Assembly: GCF_003113895.1 (NCBI RefSeq)
Contig: NZ_BDUD01000001.1
Coordinates: 3,324,756-3,388,755 of the forward strand
Source: Nostoc commune NIES-4072
GTDB taxonomy: Bacteria > Cyanobacteriota > Cyanobacteriia > Cyanobacteriales > Nostocaceae
Reading direction: 5' to 3'
Length of the DNA stretch: 64,000 nt
Under the pieces are notes generated by a model. It saw only the letters and a list, made by a program, of their open reading frames with translations, did not search any database and was not told where the DNA came from. A program made the position numbers and the translations under genes. The stretch's first letter is position 1. Each line of letters starts with the position of its first letter. Of this stretch, positions 26,657 through 36,376 are shown one piece after another.

Positions 26657-28504
26657 GTGAGAATAGGTGCTAACTACTTGGGTGACGGAGAGTGTGAATT
26701 TACAGTTTGGTCTCCGCTATTAGAGAGCGTCACTGTACAGATTTTGACGCCAGAACAGCAGTTAATTCCGCTCAAGCCTCAGTCTGAGGGATACTGGCAA
26801 ACAAAAGTCAACGATGTATATCCAGGGACGCTTTATCGGTATGTCTTAAATGGGCAAGACGCTTTTGCCGATCCTGCGTCGCAGTATCAACCAGAAGGGG
26901 TACATGGGCCGTCGCAAATTGTCGATCAACACTTTGAGTGGACTGATGAAGGGTGGACTGGCGTTCCTGTGGAGTCGATGATTTTCTATGAAGTTCACGT
27001 TGGGACTTTCACGCCTGAAGGAACTTTTACCGCCATTATTCCCCGCTTACCGGATTTGAGAGAACTGGGAATTAACGCCATTGAAATTATGCCCATCGCC
27101 CAGTTTCCGGGAGATACGCATATTGAAGCTTCTTTGACATACCGCAACTGGGGTTATGATGGCGTTTACCCTTATGCGGTGCAAAATTCCTACGGTAGCC
27201 CAGCCGATCTAAAGCAACTAGTAAATGCTTGCCACCAACACGGAATTGCCGTAGTGCTGGATGTGGTGTATAACCACTTTGGGCCAGAAGGCAACTATAT
27301 GAGTCAGTTTGCACCCTACTTTACTAAAACCTATAAAACACCTTGGGGCGAAGCGCTGAATTTCGACGATGCTCATAGTCAAGGCGTGCGAAATTATTTT
27401 ATCGAAAATGCGCTTTACTGGTTGCGCGAGTTCCATATAGATGCATTGCGGCTGGATGCGATTCAAGCAATTTACGACTTGGGAGCGAAGCATTTTCTGT
27501 GGGAACTGGCGGAAGCAGTTCATCATTTTTCACAACAAGGGCAAAAATGGAAACGCCATTTAATTGCTGAAAGTGATATGAATAATCCGCAAATAATTCG
27601 TCCAGTAGAATTGGGTGGATATGGTCTTGATGCCCAGTGGAGTGATGATTTTCACCATTCATTGCACGCACTGTTGACAGGCGATCGCCAAGGATATTAT
27701 CAGGACTTTGGGCAAACTGCTCAGTTGGCAAAAGCTTATGAAGATACTTTTGTCTACGATTGGAAGTACGCACCACATCGTAAGCGTTTTCATGGCGTAT
27801 CTTGCCGCGATCGCCCTCTATCACAATTTTCTGTCTGTATTCAGAATCACGATCAAATCGGCAATCAAATGAAAGGAGAACGCCTCAGCCAGCGAATCTC
27901 TTTTGAGGGATTAAAGTTAGCTGCTGGTGCTGTGCTACTGTCGCCCAACTTACCCCTGTTGTTCATGGGAGAAGAATACGGCGAAACAGCACCCTTCATT
28001 TACTTTGTTAGTCACTCCGATCCAGATTTAATTCAAATGGTTCGAGCCGGACGCAAACAAGAATTTGAAGCATTTCACTATGCAGATGATCCCCCAGATC
28101 CGGAATCATCAGAAACTTTCCTAAAGTCTAAACTCAATTGGGAATTACGCAATGATGGTAAGCACAAAATTCTCTGGAATTGGTATCGTCAGTTAATTAA
28201 TTTCCGCAAGACGCATCCAGCACTTTTGAATCAAGACCGCAACTCCATCAAAGCGACTAACGATGAAGAAAAGGAGTTGGTAATTGTGCGTCGTTGGTGT
28301 GAATCAAGTGAACTAATATTTGTGATGAATTTCAATTCGTCTCCAGTCACAGTGAATTTGCCGTTTGAGCAAAATGCTAATAAATTGTTAGACTCTGCTG
28401 ATACCTCATGGTCTGGGCATGGTTCTGAAGCTCCTGAACATCTGTCTGTAGGCCAAGAATTCAAATTGCAACCTACTAGTTTAGTACTTTATGAAAAAGG
28501 ATAA
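26657..28504 (+). CDS. treZ: Malto-oligosyltrehalose trehalohydrolase
   Basis: GH13 enzyme of ~615 residues that cuts trehalose from maltooligosyl-trehalose made by TreY. I prefer GTG 26657 because GGGAGG lies 7 nt upstream; the in-frame ATG at 26642 overlaps that ribosome-binding site. An N-terminal CBM48-like domain (ECEFTVWSPLLESV) precedes the barrel with VVLDVVYNHFGPEGN, the nucleophile in IDALRLDAIQAI, the acid in LIAESDMN and the NHDQIGNQ motif. First gene of treZ-treY-treH; a repeat-rich 420-bp spacer separates it from treY. Confidence 0.95.
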   Translation: MRIGANYLGDGECEFTVWSPLLESVTVQILTPEQQLIPLKPQSEGYWQTKVNDVYPGTLYRYVLNGQDAFADPASQYQPEGVHGPSQIVDQHFEWTDEGWTGVPVESMIFYEVHVGTFTPEGTFTAIIPRLPDLRELGINAIEIMPIAQFPGDTHIEASLTYRNWGYDGVYPYAVQNSYGSPADLKQLVNACHQHGIAVVLDVVYNHFGPEGNYMSQFAPYFTKTYKTPWGEALNFDDAHSQGVRNYFIENALYWLREFHIDALRLDAIQAIYDLGAKHFLWELAEAVHHFSQQGQKWKRHLIAESDMNNPQIIRPVELGGYGLDAQWSDDFHHSLHALLTGDRQGYYQDFGQTAQLAKAYEDTFVYDWKYAPHRKRFHGVSCRDRPLSQFSVCIQNHDQIGNQMKGERLSQRISFEGLKLAAGAVLLSPNLPLLFMGEEYGETAPFIYFVSHSDPDLIQMVRAGRKQEFEAFHYADDPPDPESSETFLKSKLNWELRNDGKHKILWNWYRQLINFRKTHPALLNQDRNSIKATNDEEKELVIVRRWCESSELIFVMNFNSSPVTVNLPFEQNANKLLDSADTSWSGHGSEAPEHLSVGQEFKLQPTSLVLYEKG

Positions 28505-28519
28505 CAGGGAGAGTTAAAA

Positions 28520-28574
28520 CAATTCGCAATTCGCAATGGGCTAACGCCCCGCTCCGCTAACGCAATTCGCAATT
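28520..28574. mobile_element. 55-bp small dispersed repeat, copy 1
   Basis: The same 55 bases (CAATTCGCAATTCGCAATGG ... GCAATTCGCAATT) occur at 52681-52735. Here GTTAAAAC borders both sides (28513-28520 and 28574-28581), as a target duplication would. Confidence 0.75.
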
Positions 28575-28607
28575 GTTAAAACTTACAGTTTCGGCCTCAT
28601 AACCTCA

Positions 28608-28817
28608 ACGTTCAAGTAAAAAGGTTCAACGTCCGAGCTAAAAGGCTCAACGTTCAAGTAAAAAGGTTCAACGTCCGAGCTAAAAGGCTCAACGTTCGAG
28701 TAAAAAGGCTCAACGTTCGAGCAAAAAGGTTCAACGTTCGAGCAAAAAGGCTCAACGTTCGAGTAAAAAGGCTCAACGTTCGAGTAAAAAGGCTCAACGT
28801 CCGAGTAAAAAGGCTCA
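28608..28817. repeat. Ten tandem copies of a 21-bp repeat
   Basis: Units follow ACGTYCRAGYWAAAAGGYTCA without spacers; units 1-4 alternate between two variants and later units are more uniform. On the minus strand the frame is open and would encode the heptad E-P-F-Y-S-N-V repeated ten times, but there is no ribosome-binding site. Related to the 1.2-kb array. Confidence 0.92.
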
Positions 28818-28927
28818 AACTCCCCCATCTCCCACCCTGCGGGAAGCTAAAGCTACATCTCCCTCATTCCCCATTTTGTACAGACGCGATTCATCGCGTC
28901 TCTCCCCATTCCCTACTCAAAAAAAAT

Positions 28928-31726
28928 ATGCGAATTCCTACCGCCACTTATCGAATTCAGTTTACACCTCAATTTGGCTTTGACAACGCCAAAGCGATCG
29001 CAGCTTATCTAGCAGATTTAGGTATTTCCGATTTATATGCTTCCCCCATTTTCAAAGCACGATCCGGGAGTACGCACGGCTACGATATAGTAGATGCCAC
29101 TCAACTTAACCCAGAACTGGGAACTAATGAATCCTTTGATGCATTAGTTAGTGAAGTTCAATCCCTTGGTATGGGCTGGTTACAAGATATTGTGCCCAAC
29201 CACATGGCCTATAGCAGCGAAAACGATTACTTGATGGATGTATTGGAACACGGCCCAGATTCCAGCTATACCGACTACTTCGATCTTTCTTGGAATGCTC
29301 CCTTTGGCGATCGCCAAGAGCGAATTCTCGCTCCTCTCTTAGGAGATTTCTATGGTACATCCCTAGAAAACGGACACATTCAACTGCAATACGAACAGAA
29401 CGGTTTAACTGTCAACTATTACAGCTTAAAATTACCACTCCGGTTAGAATCTTACACAAAATTTATCACCTATAATCTGGGTAAACTCACGCGCACACTC
29501 GGACGCAATCATCCCGATTTTATTAAGCTATTGGGAATTCTCTACATTCTCAAAAATGTGCCCTCAGAAGTTGCAGGAAAACAACGACAAGACCAAATCG
29601 CATTTATTAAAGGATTGGTTTGGGAACTCTACACCACAAATGATGCGATCCGCGAGTTCATCGACGAAAATATCGAAACTTTTAATGGAGAACCCGGTAA
29701 TTCCGAAAGCTTTAACCCCCTAGATGACTTACTGAAGGATCAATTTTACCGCCTCGCCTTTTGGAAAGTTGGCGCGGAAGAAATGAACTACCGCCGTTTC
29801 TTTACTGTTAATGAATTAATTTCCGTGAAAGTTGAAGAAGTGCGGGTTTTTAATAATACCCACAGCTTAATTCAAAAGCTAGTTGAAGAAGGCAAATTTA
29901 CTGGTTTACGGATTGACCATATTGATGGACTTTATAACCCAATCCAGTATCTCGAAAGGCTGCGAGAAAAGATGGGAGATGTTTATATCACCGTCGAGAA
30001 GATTTTAGAACTTACCGAAGAATTGCCAAATAACTGGGGAATTGAAGGAACGTCTGGATATGATTTTCTCAACTATGTAAATGGCGTATTTTGTCAAGTT
30101 GAAAATGAATCATCTTTCGATAAAATTTACCAAAACTTTATTAGCTCAAGAGTAGATTATGCATCGGTAGTGAAGGATAAAAAACACCTAATTTTAGAAA
30201 AGAATTTAGCAGGTGATATTGACAATTTGGCACTTTTGTTAAAGAATGTATCCAGCAAATATCGCTATGGCAATGATTTTACACTGAATGGATTAAAAAG
30301 AGCGATCGCCGAAGTTTTGACACTCTTTCCAATTTATCGTACTTACATTACACCCGATGGAATTGGAGAAAGCGATCGCGCTACCATTCAGCAAGTAATC
30401 GATCAAGCCAAAGAACAAGTACCATTATTGCAGAACGAACTGAATTTTATTGAAAAGTTAATGCTGCTAGAGTTTGATAATTCTCTGACTCAAACAGAAC
30501 GCGAACAGTGGATATATTTTGTCTTGCGGATGCAGCAATACAGTGGGCCGTTAATGGCAAAAGGCGTAGAAGACACCACATTGTATGTTTACAATCGGTT
30601 GCTGTCGCTGAATGAAGTCGGGGGAAATCCTGGTCATTTTGGCATTGACTTAGCCAAATTTCATGCATTTAACAAACAGCATCAAGAAACCTGGCCTCAC
30701 ACAATGAACACCACAGCCACCCACGACACCAAACGCGGCGAAGATGTGCGGGCCAGATTGAATATCCTCTCAGAAATACCTGATGAATGGGATCAGCAGG
30801 TAAATACCTGGAGTGCCATGAATCGAGGACATCGTAGCCATCGCCACGGATTCGCTATGCCCGATCGCAACGACGAGTATTTTCTCTATCAAACCTTGCT
30901 AGGGGCGTTTCCTTTTGCCGAACACGAACATGCATCCTTCGTGGAACGGGTAAAAGACTATATAATAAAAGCAATTCGAGAAGCGAAAGTGCATACAGCA
31001 TGGTTGCGGCCAGATAGCGAGTATGAAGAAGCTTGTACCTCCTTCATTGAGAAAGTACTCGATCCTTCTCTCTCCGGGGAATTTCTAGAAGCCTTTCGTC
31101 CCTTTCAAGCGCGAATTGCAGAATATGGTATCTTCAATTCCCTTTCCCAAACTCTACTGAAGATTAGCGCCCCAGGCGTACCCGATTTATACCAAGGAAC
31201 AGAACTTTGGGAACTAAGCCTAGTCGATCCAGATAACCGCCGCCCGGTAGATTTTGAACAGCGACGCACCTATTTAAGCGCCATCCGCGAACAGGTGAAA
31301 AACGACACTCTAGCTTTAATTCAAGAATTGCTGAGTGATAAAACCGACGGCAGAATCAAACTGTTTTTAACGGCTCAATTACTCCAAGCCAGAACAAACT
31401 ATGTCTTATTATTCCAGGATGGCGACTATCTCCCCTTAGAAGTTCAGGGAACCTACGCTAATCACATAATCGCCTTTGCGCGACAAGAAGGCAATCAAAC
31501 AGCGATCGCGATCGCCCCTCGCTTTTTAACCAACCTCATCCAGCCAGGAGAAAACCCCAACGGCTTGTCAGTATGGCAAGATACGCACCTATTATTACCC
31601 CCTGGAACTTCCTCCACCTGGAAAAACGTCCTTACTCAACAACCCTTACAAACCACACAAACCCTATCCATCGGTTCAGCCCTCGCCCATTTCCCAGTCG
31701 CCCTATTAATTAATAGTGCCGAGTAA
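28928..31726 (+). CDS. treY: Malto-oligosyltrehalose synthase
   Basis: A 932-residue GH13 enzyme that converts the reducing-end alpha-1,4 bond of maltodextrins to alpha-1,1, making maltooligosyl-trehalose for TreZ. Landmarks: IPTATYRIQFTPQFGF at the start, LQDIVPNHMAYS, the nucleophile region FTGLRIDHIDGLYNP, the acid region YITVEKIL, NTTATHDTKRGEDVRARL and PGVPDLYQGTELWEL near the end. Normal length. Lies between treZ and treH on the same strand. Confidence 0.95.
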   Translation: MRIPTATYRIQFTPQFGFDNAKAIAAYLADLGISDLYASPIFKARSGSTHGYDIVDATQLNPELGTNESFDALVSEVQSLGMGWLQDIVPNHMAYSSENDYLMDVLEHGPDSSYTDYFDLSWNAPFGDRQERILAPLLGDFYGTSLENGHIQLQYEQNGLTVNYYSLKLPLRLESYTKFITYNLGKLTRTLGRNHPDFIKLLGILYILKNVPSEVAGKQRQDQIAFIKGLVWELYTTNDAIREFIDENIETFNGEPGNSESFNPLDDLLKDQFYRLAFWKVGAEEMNYRRFFTVNELISVKVEEVRVFNNTHSLIQKLVEEGKFTGLRIDHIDGLYNPIQYLERLREKMGDVYITVEKILELTEELPNNWGIEGTSGYDFLNYVNGVFCQVENESSFDKIYQNFISSRVDYASVVKDKKHLILEKNLAGDIDNLALLLKNVSSKYRYGNDFTLNGLKRAIAEVLTLFPIYRTYITPDGIGESDRATIQQVIDQAKEQVPLLQNELNFIEKLMLLEFDNSLTQTEREQWIYFVLRMQQYSGPLMAKGVEDTTLYVYNRLLSLNEVGGNPGHFGIDLAKFHAFNKQHQETWPHTMNTTATHDTKRGEDVRARLNILSEIPDEWDQQVNTWSAMNRGHRSHRHGFAMPDRNDEYFLYQTLLGAFPFAEHEHASFVERVKDYIIKAIREAKVHTAWLRPDSEYEEACTSFIEKVLDPSLSGEFLEAFRPFQARIAEYGIFNSLSQTLLKISAPGVPDLYQGTELWELSLVDPDNRRPVDFEQRRTYLSAIREQVKNDTLALIQELLSDKTDGRIKLFLTAQLLQARTNYVLLFQDGDYLPLEVQGTYANHIIAFARQEGNQTAIAIAPRFLTNLIQPGENPNGLSVWQDTHLLLPPGTSSTWKNVLTQQPLQTTQTLSIGSALAHFPVALLINSAE

Positions 31727-31823
31727 AAACATAAATCCATCCCACCCAGAGAAAACCCCCTAAAACCTCTGCGTACCTCTGCGATTCCCTCCGCGTCCCT
31801 TTGCGTTAAAAAAATTCTAAATT

Positions 31824-33341
31824 ATGCTCACTTCCCCAGCCCTTACCACCACGCAGATAGACACCGTGCGTCTCCATATCAAAAAAACCTGGAAAACCTT
31901 AACCCGATCGCACGAACACTTATTACAATCCGCCAAAGATACCAAACTAGACCACAAACCAGGTACTCCCTGGATCGTCTACATTTCTCCCTTAGAAGAT
32001 TGTCCCAACATTCAGACAGTGTTAGAGCGATCGCTATCTCCCAAAGATATGCAAGGAATTGAAATTCGCACATTGCCCTCAGAAGTCGAAGCGATTAAAC
32101 AGCATGGCTTACTATACTTACCAGGCCCTTATGTTGTACCAGGTGGTCGATTTAACGAAATGTATGGCTGGGACAGCTACTTTATATTACTAGGACTTTT
32201 GCACGATAAAGAATGGGAGCTAGCGCAAAACCAGGTAGACCAATTATTGTACCAGGTGAAGCATTACGGCACTATCCTCAATGCCAACCGGACTTATATG
32301 CTGTCGCGATCGCAACCCCCCGTTCTCAGCATGATGGTTTTGGCACTATTCCAGCACACCCAGGATGAAGAGTGGTTGAGATCAACCGTCCCGCTTTTAG
32401 AGCAATTTTATTATTACTGGGTAGTACCGCCCCATTTGAATCCCGGAACCGGCTTATCTAGATTTTATGCCTTTGGCGAAGGCCCCGCGCCAGAAGTTGT
32501 GTTCTCCGAGCGCGATGAAGAGGGAAAAAGCCATTACGATCGCGTCAAAGAATATTACCAAACCTTTGAGATTGAAGATTACGACGTTAATCTTTACTAC
32601 GATCGCGAAGATGACAAACTGACCCACCTATTTTACAAGGCCGATCGCACCATGCGCGAGTCCGGTTTTGATATCACCAACCGATTTGGCCCCTTCAGTG
32701 CTGATATCCTCCATTACGCTCCTGTGTGTCTCAACAGTTTGCTATATCAGGTAGAACAAGACTTAGCACAAATTAACGCTATTTTAGGGAACGAACAACT
32801 AGAAAAACAATGGCGCGATCGCAGTGCATATCGGCGCGATCGGATCGATCAATTTCTCTGGAATGAAGAACGAGGACTCTATTGCGACTATCATTTCCAG
32901 AGTGGAAAAAATCGTTGCTACGAATTTGCTACCACATTCTATCCCCTGTGGTTGGGAATTTCTTCTCAAGCCCAAGCCCAGCGCGTCGTGGAAAATCTCT
33001 CTTTGTTTGAAGCCCCAGGCGGAATTCTTACCAGTACTCATATCACCGGAAACCAATGGGATGCTCCCTTCGGTTGGGCACCATTGACATACATTGCTGT
33101 CGAAGGACTTCACCGTTATGGGTTTCATACAGAAGGCGATCGCATTGCCAACAAATTCCTGACTATGGTAATTAAAGAATTTGAGCGTCACAACACCCTA
33201 GTTGAGAAATATGATGTTGAACGCTGTTCTGCCAACGTTTCTGACGAAATCTCCTTTGGATACAGTTCTAACGAAGTTGGTTTTGGCTGGACAAATGGAG
33301 TCATTCTAGAACTCTTAGCAGGCGGTGGAAAAAAAGTTTAA
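31824..33341 (+). CDS. treH: Trehalase, GH37
   Basis: A 505-residue alpha,alpha-trehalase that hydrolyses trehalose to glucose. Both GH37 signatures are visible: PGGRFNEMYGWDSYFILLGL (about residue 108) and GNQWDAPFGWAPL (about 408). No signal peptide, so cytoplasmic, consistent with a synthesis-degradation pair controlling trehalose during desiccation. Follows treY by ~100 bp containing a dispersed repeat (CCTCTGCGTACCTCTGCG). Confidence 0.94.
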   Translation: MLTSPALTTTQIDTVRLHIKKTWKTLTRSHEHLLQSAKDTKLDHKPGTPWIVYISPLEDCPNIQTVLERSLSPKDMQGIEIRTLPSEVEAIKQHGLLYLPGPYVVPGGRFNEMYGWDSYFILLGLLHDKEWELAQNQVDQLLYQVKHYGTILNANRTYMLSRSQPPVLSMMVLALFQHTQDEEWLRSTVPLLEQFYYYWVVPPHLNPGTGLSRFYAFGEGPAPEVVFSERDEEGKSHYDRVKEYYQTFEIEDYDVNLYYDREDDKLTHLFYKADRTMRESGFDITNRFGPFSADILHYAPVCLNSLLYQVEQDLAQINAILGNEQLEKQWRDRSAYRRDRIDQFLWNEERGLYCDYHFQSGKNRCYEFATTFYPLWLGISSQAQAQRVVENLSLFEAPGGILTSTHITGNQWDAPFGWAPLTYIAVEGLHRYGFHTEGDRIANKFLTMVIKEFERHNTLVEKYDVERCSANVSDEISFGYSSNEVGFGWTNGVILELLAGGGKKV

Positions 33342-33348
33342 ATAAAAA

Positions 33349-33371
33349 GGCGTGAGGTTTTTTCTCACGCC
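33349..33371 (-). terminator. Terminator between treH and a convergent gene remnant
   Basis: GGCGTGAG / CTCACGCC perfect 8-bp stem with 7-nt loop; on the minus strand it is followed by TTTTTATTT. It fits as terminator of the minus-strand PEP-CTERM remnant and, without a T run, may also stop treH transcripts. Confidence 0.75.
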
Positions 33372-33429
33372 CTAATCTGACTCACTTTTTAAATGCTATG
33401 ACTGATAAAAGAGAAAACAAAATTGATAA

Positions 33430-33615
33430 TTAAGCTTTGAACTTGACTTGTTTCGATTTTTTATCATTATTGGCTTTAAACCAAGTAGCAATTCCAAAAG
33501 CTAAACCTACTCCAAACAAATTAGATAGTTCAGGAACTGATGTGCTGGAAGTTGGTACACCATTAACATAGCTATCACTCTTATCATTTGGAAGACTCCC
33601 CACATGGATACCTAG
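33430..33615 (-). pseudogene. C-terminal remnant of a PEP-CTERM-type exported protein gene
   Basis: The minus strand reads VNGVPTSSTSVPELSNLFG then VGLAFGIATWFK and a basic tail (A-N-N-D-K-K-S-K-Q-V-K), i.e. a V-P-E motif, one membrane segment and positive end as in cyanobacterial PEP-CTERM anchors. An in-frame stop lies just upstream, so the main domain is missing. A matching terminator lies downstream. Confidence 0.6.
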
Positions 33616-33739
33616 CTTCTAATTCGCGCATATACTGCCTGAGTATACCCCCAACAGCGATCGCTCTACTTTTATGCAGTTGACGGGTTAACTGCAATTT
33701 CGTTTTTGTCCAACCATAGATAGCCTTGGCCCGGAAAAC

Positions 33740-34324
33740 ATGTCAGATTACTTGAATAAGTACCAATCTGACAGGAAAACTATTCTAATGAGAATTTGGG
33801 CTACTACTGCTGTGCTAGTTTCTTCTTGGCTAATATTTGGCATCATAGGTTCTAAGCCAATCAAAGCTACTTCTGTTTTGGTAGAAAATGTTATCTCATC
33901 TCCTGTGCCAAGGAATACAAAACAGATTACTGTTAGTAACAGTGAGTTTGGGCTGAAGAGAGTTGACGCCAAAGGGAATGTTACCATTTTACGGACAACA
34001 AGAGTGCCACTTCAGGAAGGAAACGCCTACGGATGGCGGATTAAACTCAAAGACTACCAAGGTGAAGTGAAATGGCGCGAAGTCTTGCGTTTACCAAAAC
34101 CTCCAGAAACTTGGGGTACAGATAACGGTGAAGACTTCTCAATATCAGCAGATGGCACTACATCTGTGACACGGCGCACACAGTCGGCTCCAGACGGAGT
34201 GATTGAAAATTTTTGGACGATCGCTCCTGGCGATCCGCTTGGTAAGCATAGAATAGAGGTTTATATTGATGACCGTTTGATCAGTACTTTCGAGTTTGAA
34301 ATTATTCCAGTAAGGCAGATTTGA
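33740..34324 (+). CDS. Exported hypothetical protein
   Basis: 194 residues with an N-terminal membrane/signal segment (MRIWATTAVLVSSWLIFGIIG, about residues 17-37) and an outer domain of predicted beta strands: ITVSNSEFGLKRVDAKGNVT, YGWRIKLKDYQGEVKWREVL, and PLGKHRIEVYIDDRLISTFEFEI. This end resembles an immunoglobulin-like or periplasmic beta-sandwich domain. No enzyme motif. Unknown function; the first in-frame Met is used, but Met 17 (33788) is also possible. Confidence 0.65.
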   Translation: MSDYLNKYQSDRKTILMRIWATTAVLVSSWLIFGIIGSKPIKATSVLVENVISSPVPRNTKQITVSNSEFGLKRVDAKGNVTILRTTRVPLQEGNAYGWRIKLKDYQGEVKWREVLRLPKPPETWGTDNGEDFSISADGTTSVTRRTQSAPDGVIENFWTIAPGDPLGKHRIEVYIDDRLISTFEFEIIPVRQI

Positions 34325-34435
34325 AAGCGATTGAACATTGGTCAATAATCAATAGTTTTGCTTCCCCTGCTCCCCTGAACCTTAAGCTGGAGAGTATCTT
34401 AGAGATAGAAGTTTGATTTTTGTTAGGTGGCGATC

Positions 34436-34750
34436 GTGAATACAGAGGAATTCCTGCGATTAATCGAAAAGCAGCGCTCATGTCCCCAGACGCTACCAAA
34501 AGCACTGCAAGCTATGTGGTATGACAAAAAAGGTGATTGGAGCAAAGCTCATGAAATACTTGGAAATGCCAGCGACGCCGATAGTGCCTGGGTTCATGCT
34601 TACCTGCACCGCAAAGAAGGCGATTTGAACAATGCCCGTTTCTGGTATCAGCGCAGTGGTCAGCCAGAGTTTTTAGGAGAATTAAGCCAGGAATGGGAAC
34701 AAATAACTTCTGTATTGCTAAAGAAGGTGAACGCAACGCATGAATGCTGA
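34436..34750 (+). CDS. Small helical-repeat-like protein
   Basis: About 104 residues from GTG 34436, which has AGGTGG five bases upstream; GTG 34427 is an alternative. The sequence [20 protein letters not shown] and [21 protein letters not shown] resembles tetratricopeptide-like helical pairs. Its stop overlaps the start of the pentapeptide-repeat gene by 11 bp, indicating translational coupling. Function unknown. Confidence 0.7.
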   Translation: MNTEEFLRLIEKQRSCPQTLPKALQAMWYDKKGDWSKAHEILGNASDADSAWVHAYLHRKEGDLNNARFWYQRSGQPEFLGELSQEWEQITSVLLKKVNATHEC

Positions 34751-35108
34751 GGAATTAAAACGGCGTTTTGCCGCAGGAGAAAGATATTTTCCAGCCGTCA
34801 ATTTGAGTAGGAACAAGCTGATTGGAGCCTATTTGCCTGGAATCAATTTATGGGGTTGTGACTTGAGTGGAGCAAACCTAGCTAAAGCTAAACTCTGGGG
34901 AGCAGATTTGAGTAGAGCTAACTTAGCCAAAGCGAACTTGACCAGAGCTAATTTGAGCGGAGTCAAACTCAATGAAGCAAATCTCCGGGGAGCAAAACTC
35001 AACTATGCTAAGTTGTATGGAGCGAATTTGACTGGCGCTTACTACGATGACAGCACGCGGTTTTCTAGAGGTTTTGACCCTATTAGTCAAAATATGCAAA
35101 AGGTATGA
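34740..35108 (+). CDS. Pentapeptide repeat protein
   Basis: 122 residues dominated by A(N/D/K)LxxA-type pentapeptides (for example [20 protein letters not shown]), about 14 repeats forming a right-handed quadrilateral beta-helix. Soluble, no signal peptide. Overlaps the upstream helical-repeat gene by 11 bp, so the pair is likely expressed together. Role unknown; such proteins are abundant in cyanobacteria. Confidence 0.88.
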   Translation: MNAEELKRRFAAGERYFPAVNLSRNKLIGAYLPGINLWGCDLSGANLAKAKLWGADLSRANLAKANLTRANLSGVKLNEANLRGAKLNYAKLYGANLTGAYYDDSTRFSRGFDPISQNMQKV

Positions 35109-35168
35109 AGGGGATTAGGGATTGGGTAATGGGAACTGGGAAAAAGTTTTTTAAAATTGGTGGTGGGT

Positions 35169-35302
35169 CAATACGGTTCGGATAAGGTTTTTTGATGACA
35201 CGCCCTAGATCCAAAGACGCGATAAATCGCCGTCTTTACAATAATCAGTCCTTTGTAGAGACGGCGATTTATCGCGTCTCTTGCCTTAACCGAACCGTAT
35301 TG
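35169..35302. mobile_element. MITE (family B, complete copy)
   Basis: 134 bp from CAATACGGTTCGG (35169-35181) to its complement CCGAACCGTATTG (35290-35302), with inner palindromic blocks AGACGCGATAAATCGCCGTCT and GAGACGGCGATTTATCGCGTC. Related to 26391-26479. Confidence 0.85.
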
Positions 35303-35383
35303 GGTGGTGGGTAAGAGCAACCACCATAATTTTTCGATTTGGCATCCAATCCCTAGCGCCTAATCCGCAGTCCCCAGTCCCTT

Positions 35384-36367
35384 TTAAATAACTGATTTTG
35401 ATACATGTTGATGTGAGCCATCTGACATAGACGATATCAACATTTCTTCAAAAACTTTGGAAAGAGCAGTTTGAAAACGCTGACGATGCTTGAGTTTGAA
35501 GAAAGGTCGAACTATTTCTGCGTAGGTGTAGCCTACCGTAGGTATCGCCCCTTTACCCTCTCTATTATCAATCACTCGAATTGCCCGCAGTGTTCCTAAC
35601 TGTATTTCTTTTTTTACCATTAGCTCAGAAATTCCAATAGCACCGACACCATCTTCGATCGCTGCTTTTGTCATCTCTCCACTATTAAATACTAAAATTA
35701 CATCCAATTCACTGACATTGATTCCCCAATTTTGTAGGGCTTCCTCAAACCTTTGCTGGGTTCCAGAACCTGGTTCTCGCATCACCCAAAGGGTTTGAGT
35801 CAATTGGCTTAAGTCAATTTCTCCCCACTCAAACCAAGGATGTTTTTGACCTACTACAATTTGTAAGCGATCGCTCCCGACTATTTCATACTCTAGAGTA
35901 CTCTGAAGCGCTGGCTTCACATCTCCTTCTACCAAACCCAAATCAAACTGTCCTGTCGCCGTTCCCATACAAATCTCTTCTGTATTGGCAAGGCTACAGT
36001 TAATCTGGATACCGGGATACTGGCTTTTAAACTCACTAATCTTACTTGGTAGCCAGTAGTTACCAATTGTCAGACTTGACCCTAATTTCAACTCACCCCG
36101 TTGCAGATTGTTCAATTCTCGCAATCCCCTTTCAGTTAAGGAAACTTGATCGAGAATTTTCTGTGCTTCCACTTGCAATAATTTACCAGCCTCAGCAATC
36201 TCGATATGGCGACCAATCCGATGGAACAGTTTCACTCCGTATTCTTGCTCTAAGTTGTGGATTGCTGCACTGACGGCCGGTTGTGTAATGTAAAGCTCCT
36301 CTGCTGCGCGAGTAAAGTGTAAGTGCTGCGCCACAGCCAGAAAAATCTTTAACTGCTCAAACGTCAT
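35384..36367 (-). CDS. LysR family transcriptional regulator
   Basis: About 327 residues from ATG 36367 (M-T-F-E-Q-L-K-I-F-L-A-V-A); an ATG three codons upstream is also in frame. Residues 1-65 are the winged helix-turn-helix (HFTRAAEELYITQPAVSAAI), followed by the LysR substrate-binding domain. A 14-residue segment (YAEIVRP) near the end includes the dispersed GTAGGCTACACC-type sequence. Divergent from the cadD-like gene with a ~260-bp shared control region, which suggests it regulates that gene. Confidence 0.9.
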   Translation of the reverse strand: MTFEQLKIFLAVAQHLHFTRAAEELYITQPAVSAAIHNLEQEYGVKLFHRIGRHIEIAEAGKLLQVEAQKILDQVSLTERGLRELNNLQRGELKLGSSLTIGNYWLPSKISEFKSQYPGIQINCSLANTEEICMGTATGQFDLGLVEGDVKPALQSTLEYEIVGSDRLQIVVGQKHPWFEWGEIDLSQLTQTLWVMREPGSGTQQRFEEALQNWGINVSELDVILVFNSGEMTKAAIEDGVGAIGISELMVKKEIQLGTLRAIRVIDNREGKGAIPTVGYTYAEIVRPFFKLKHRQRFQTALSKVFEEMLISSMSDGSHQHVSKSVI

Positions 36368-36376
36368 TCCTGCCAT

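Larger units (their letters stand above)
28505..28927. other. Spacer between treZ and treY filled with repeats
   Basis: Holds a 55-bp dispersed repeat (28520-28574), ten tandem 21-bp units (28608-28817) and a GACGCGATTCATCGCGTC palindrome at 28882-28899. Confidence 0.85.

Noticed and set aside
28583..28828. 81-residue protein of E-P-F-Y-S-N-V heptads
   Set aside because: Open only because the repeat period is a multiple of three; no ribosome-binding site and unit drift follows DNA, not codons. Kept as a repeat.
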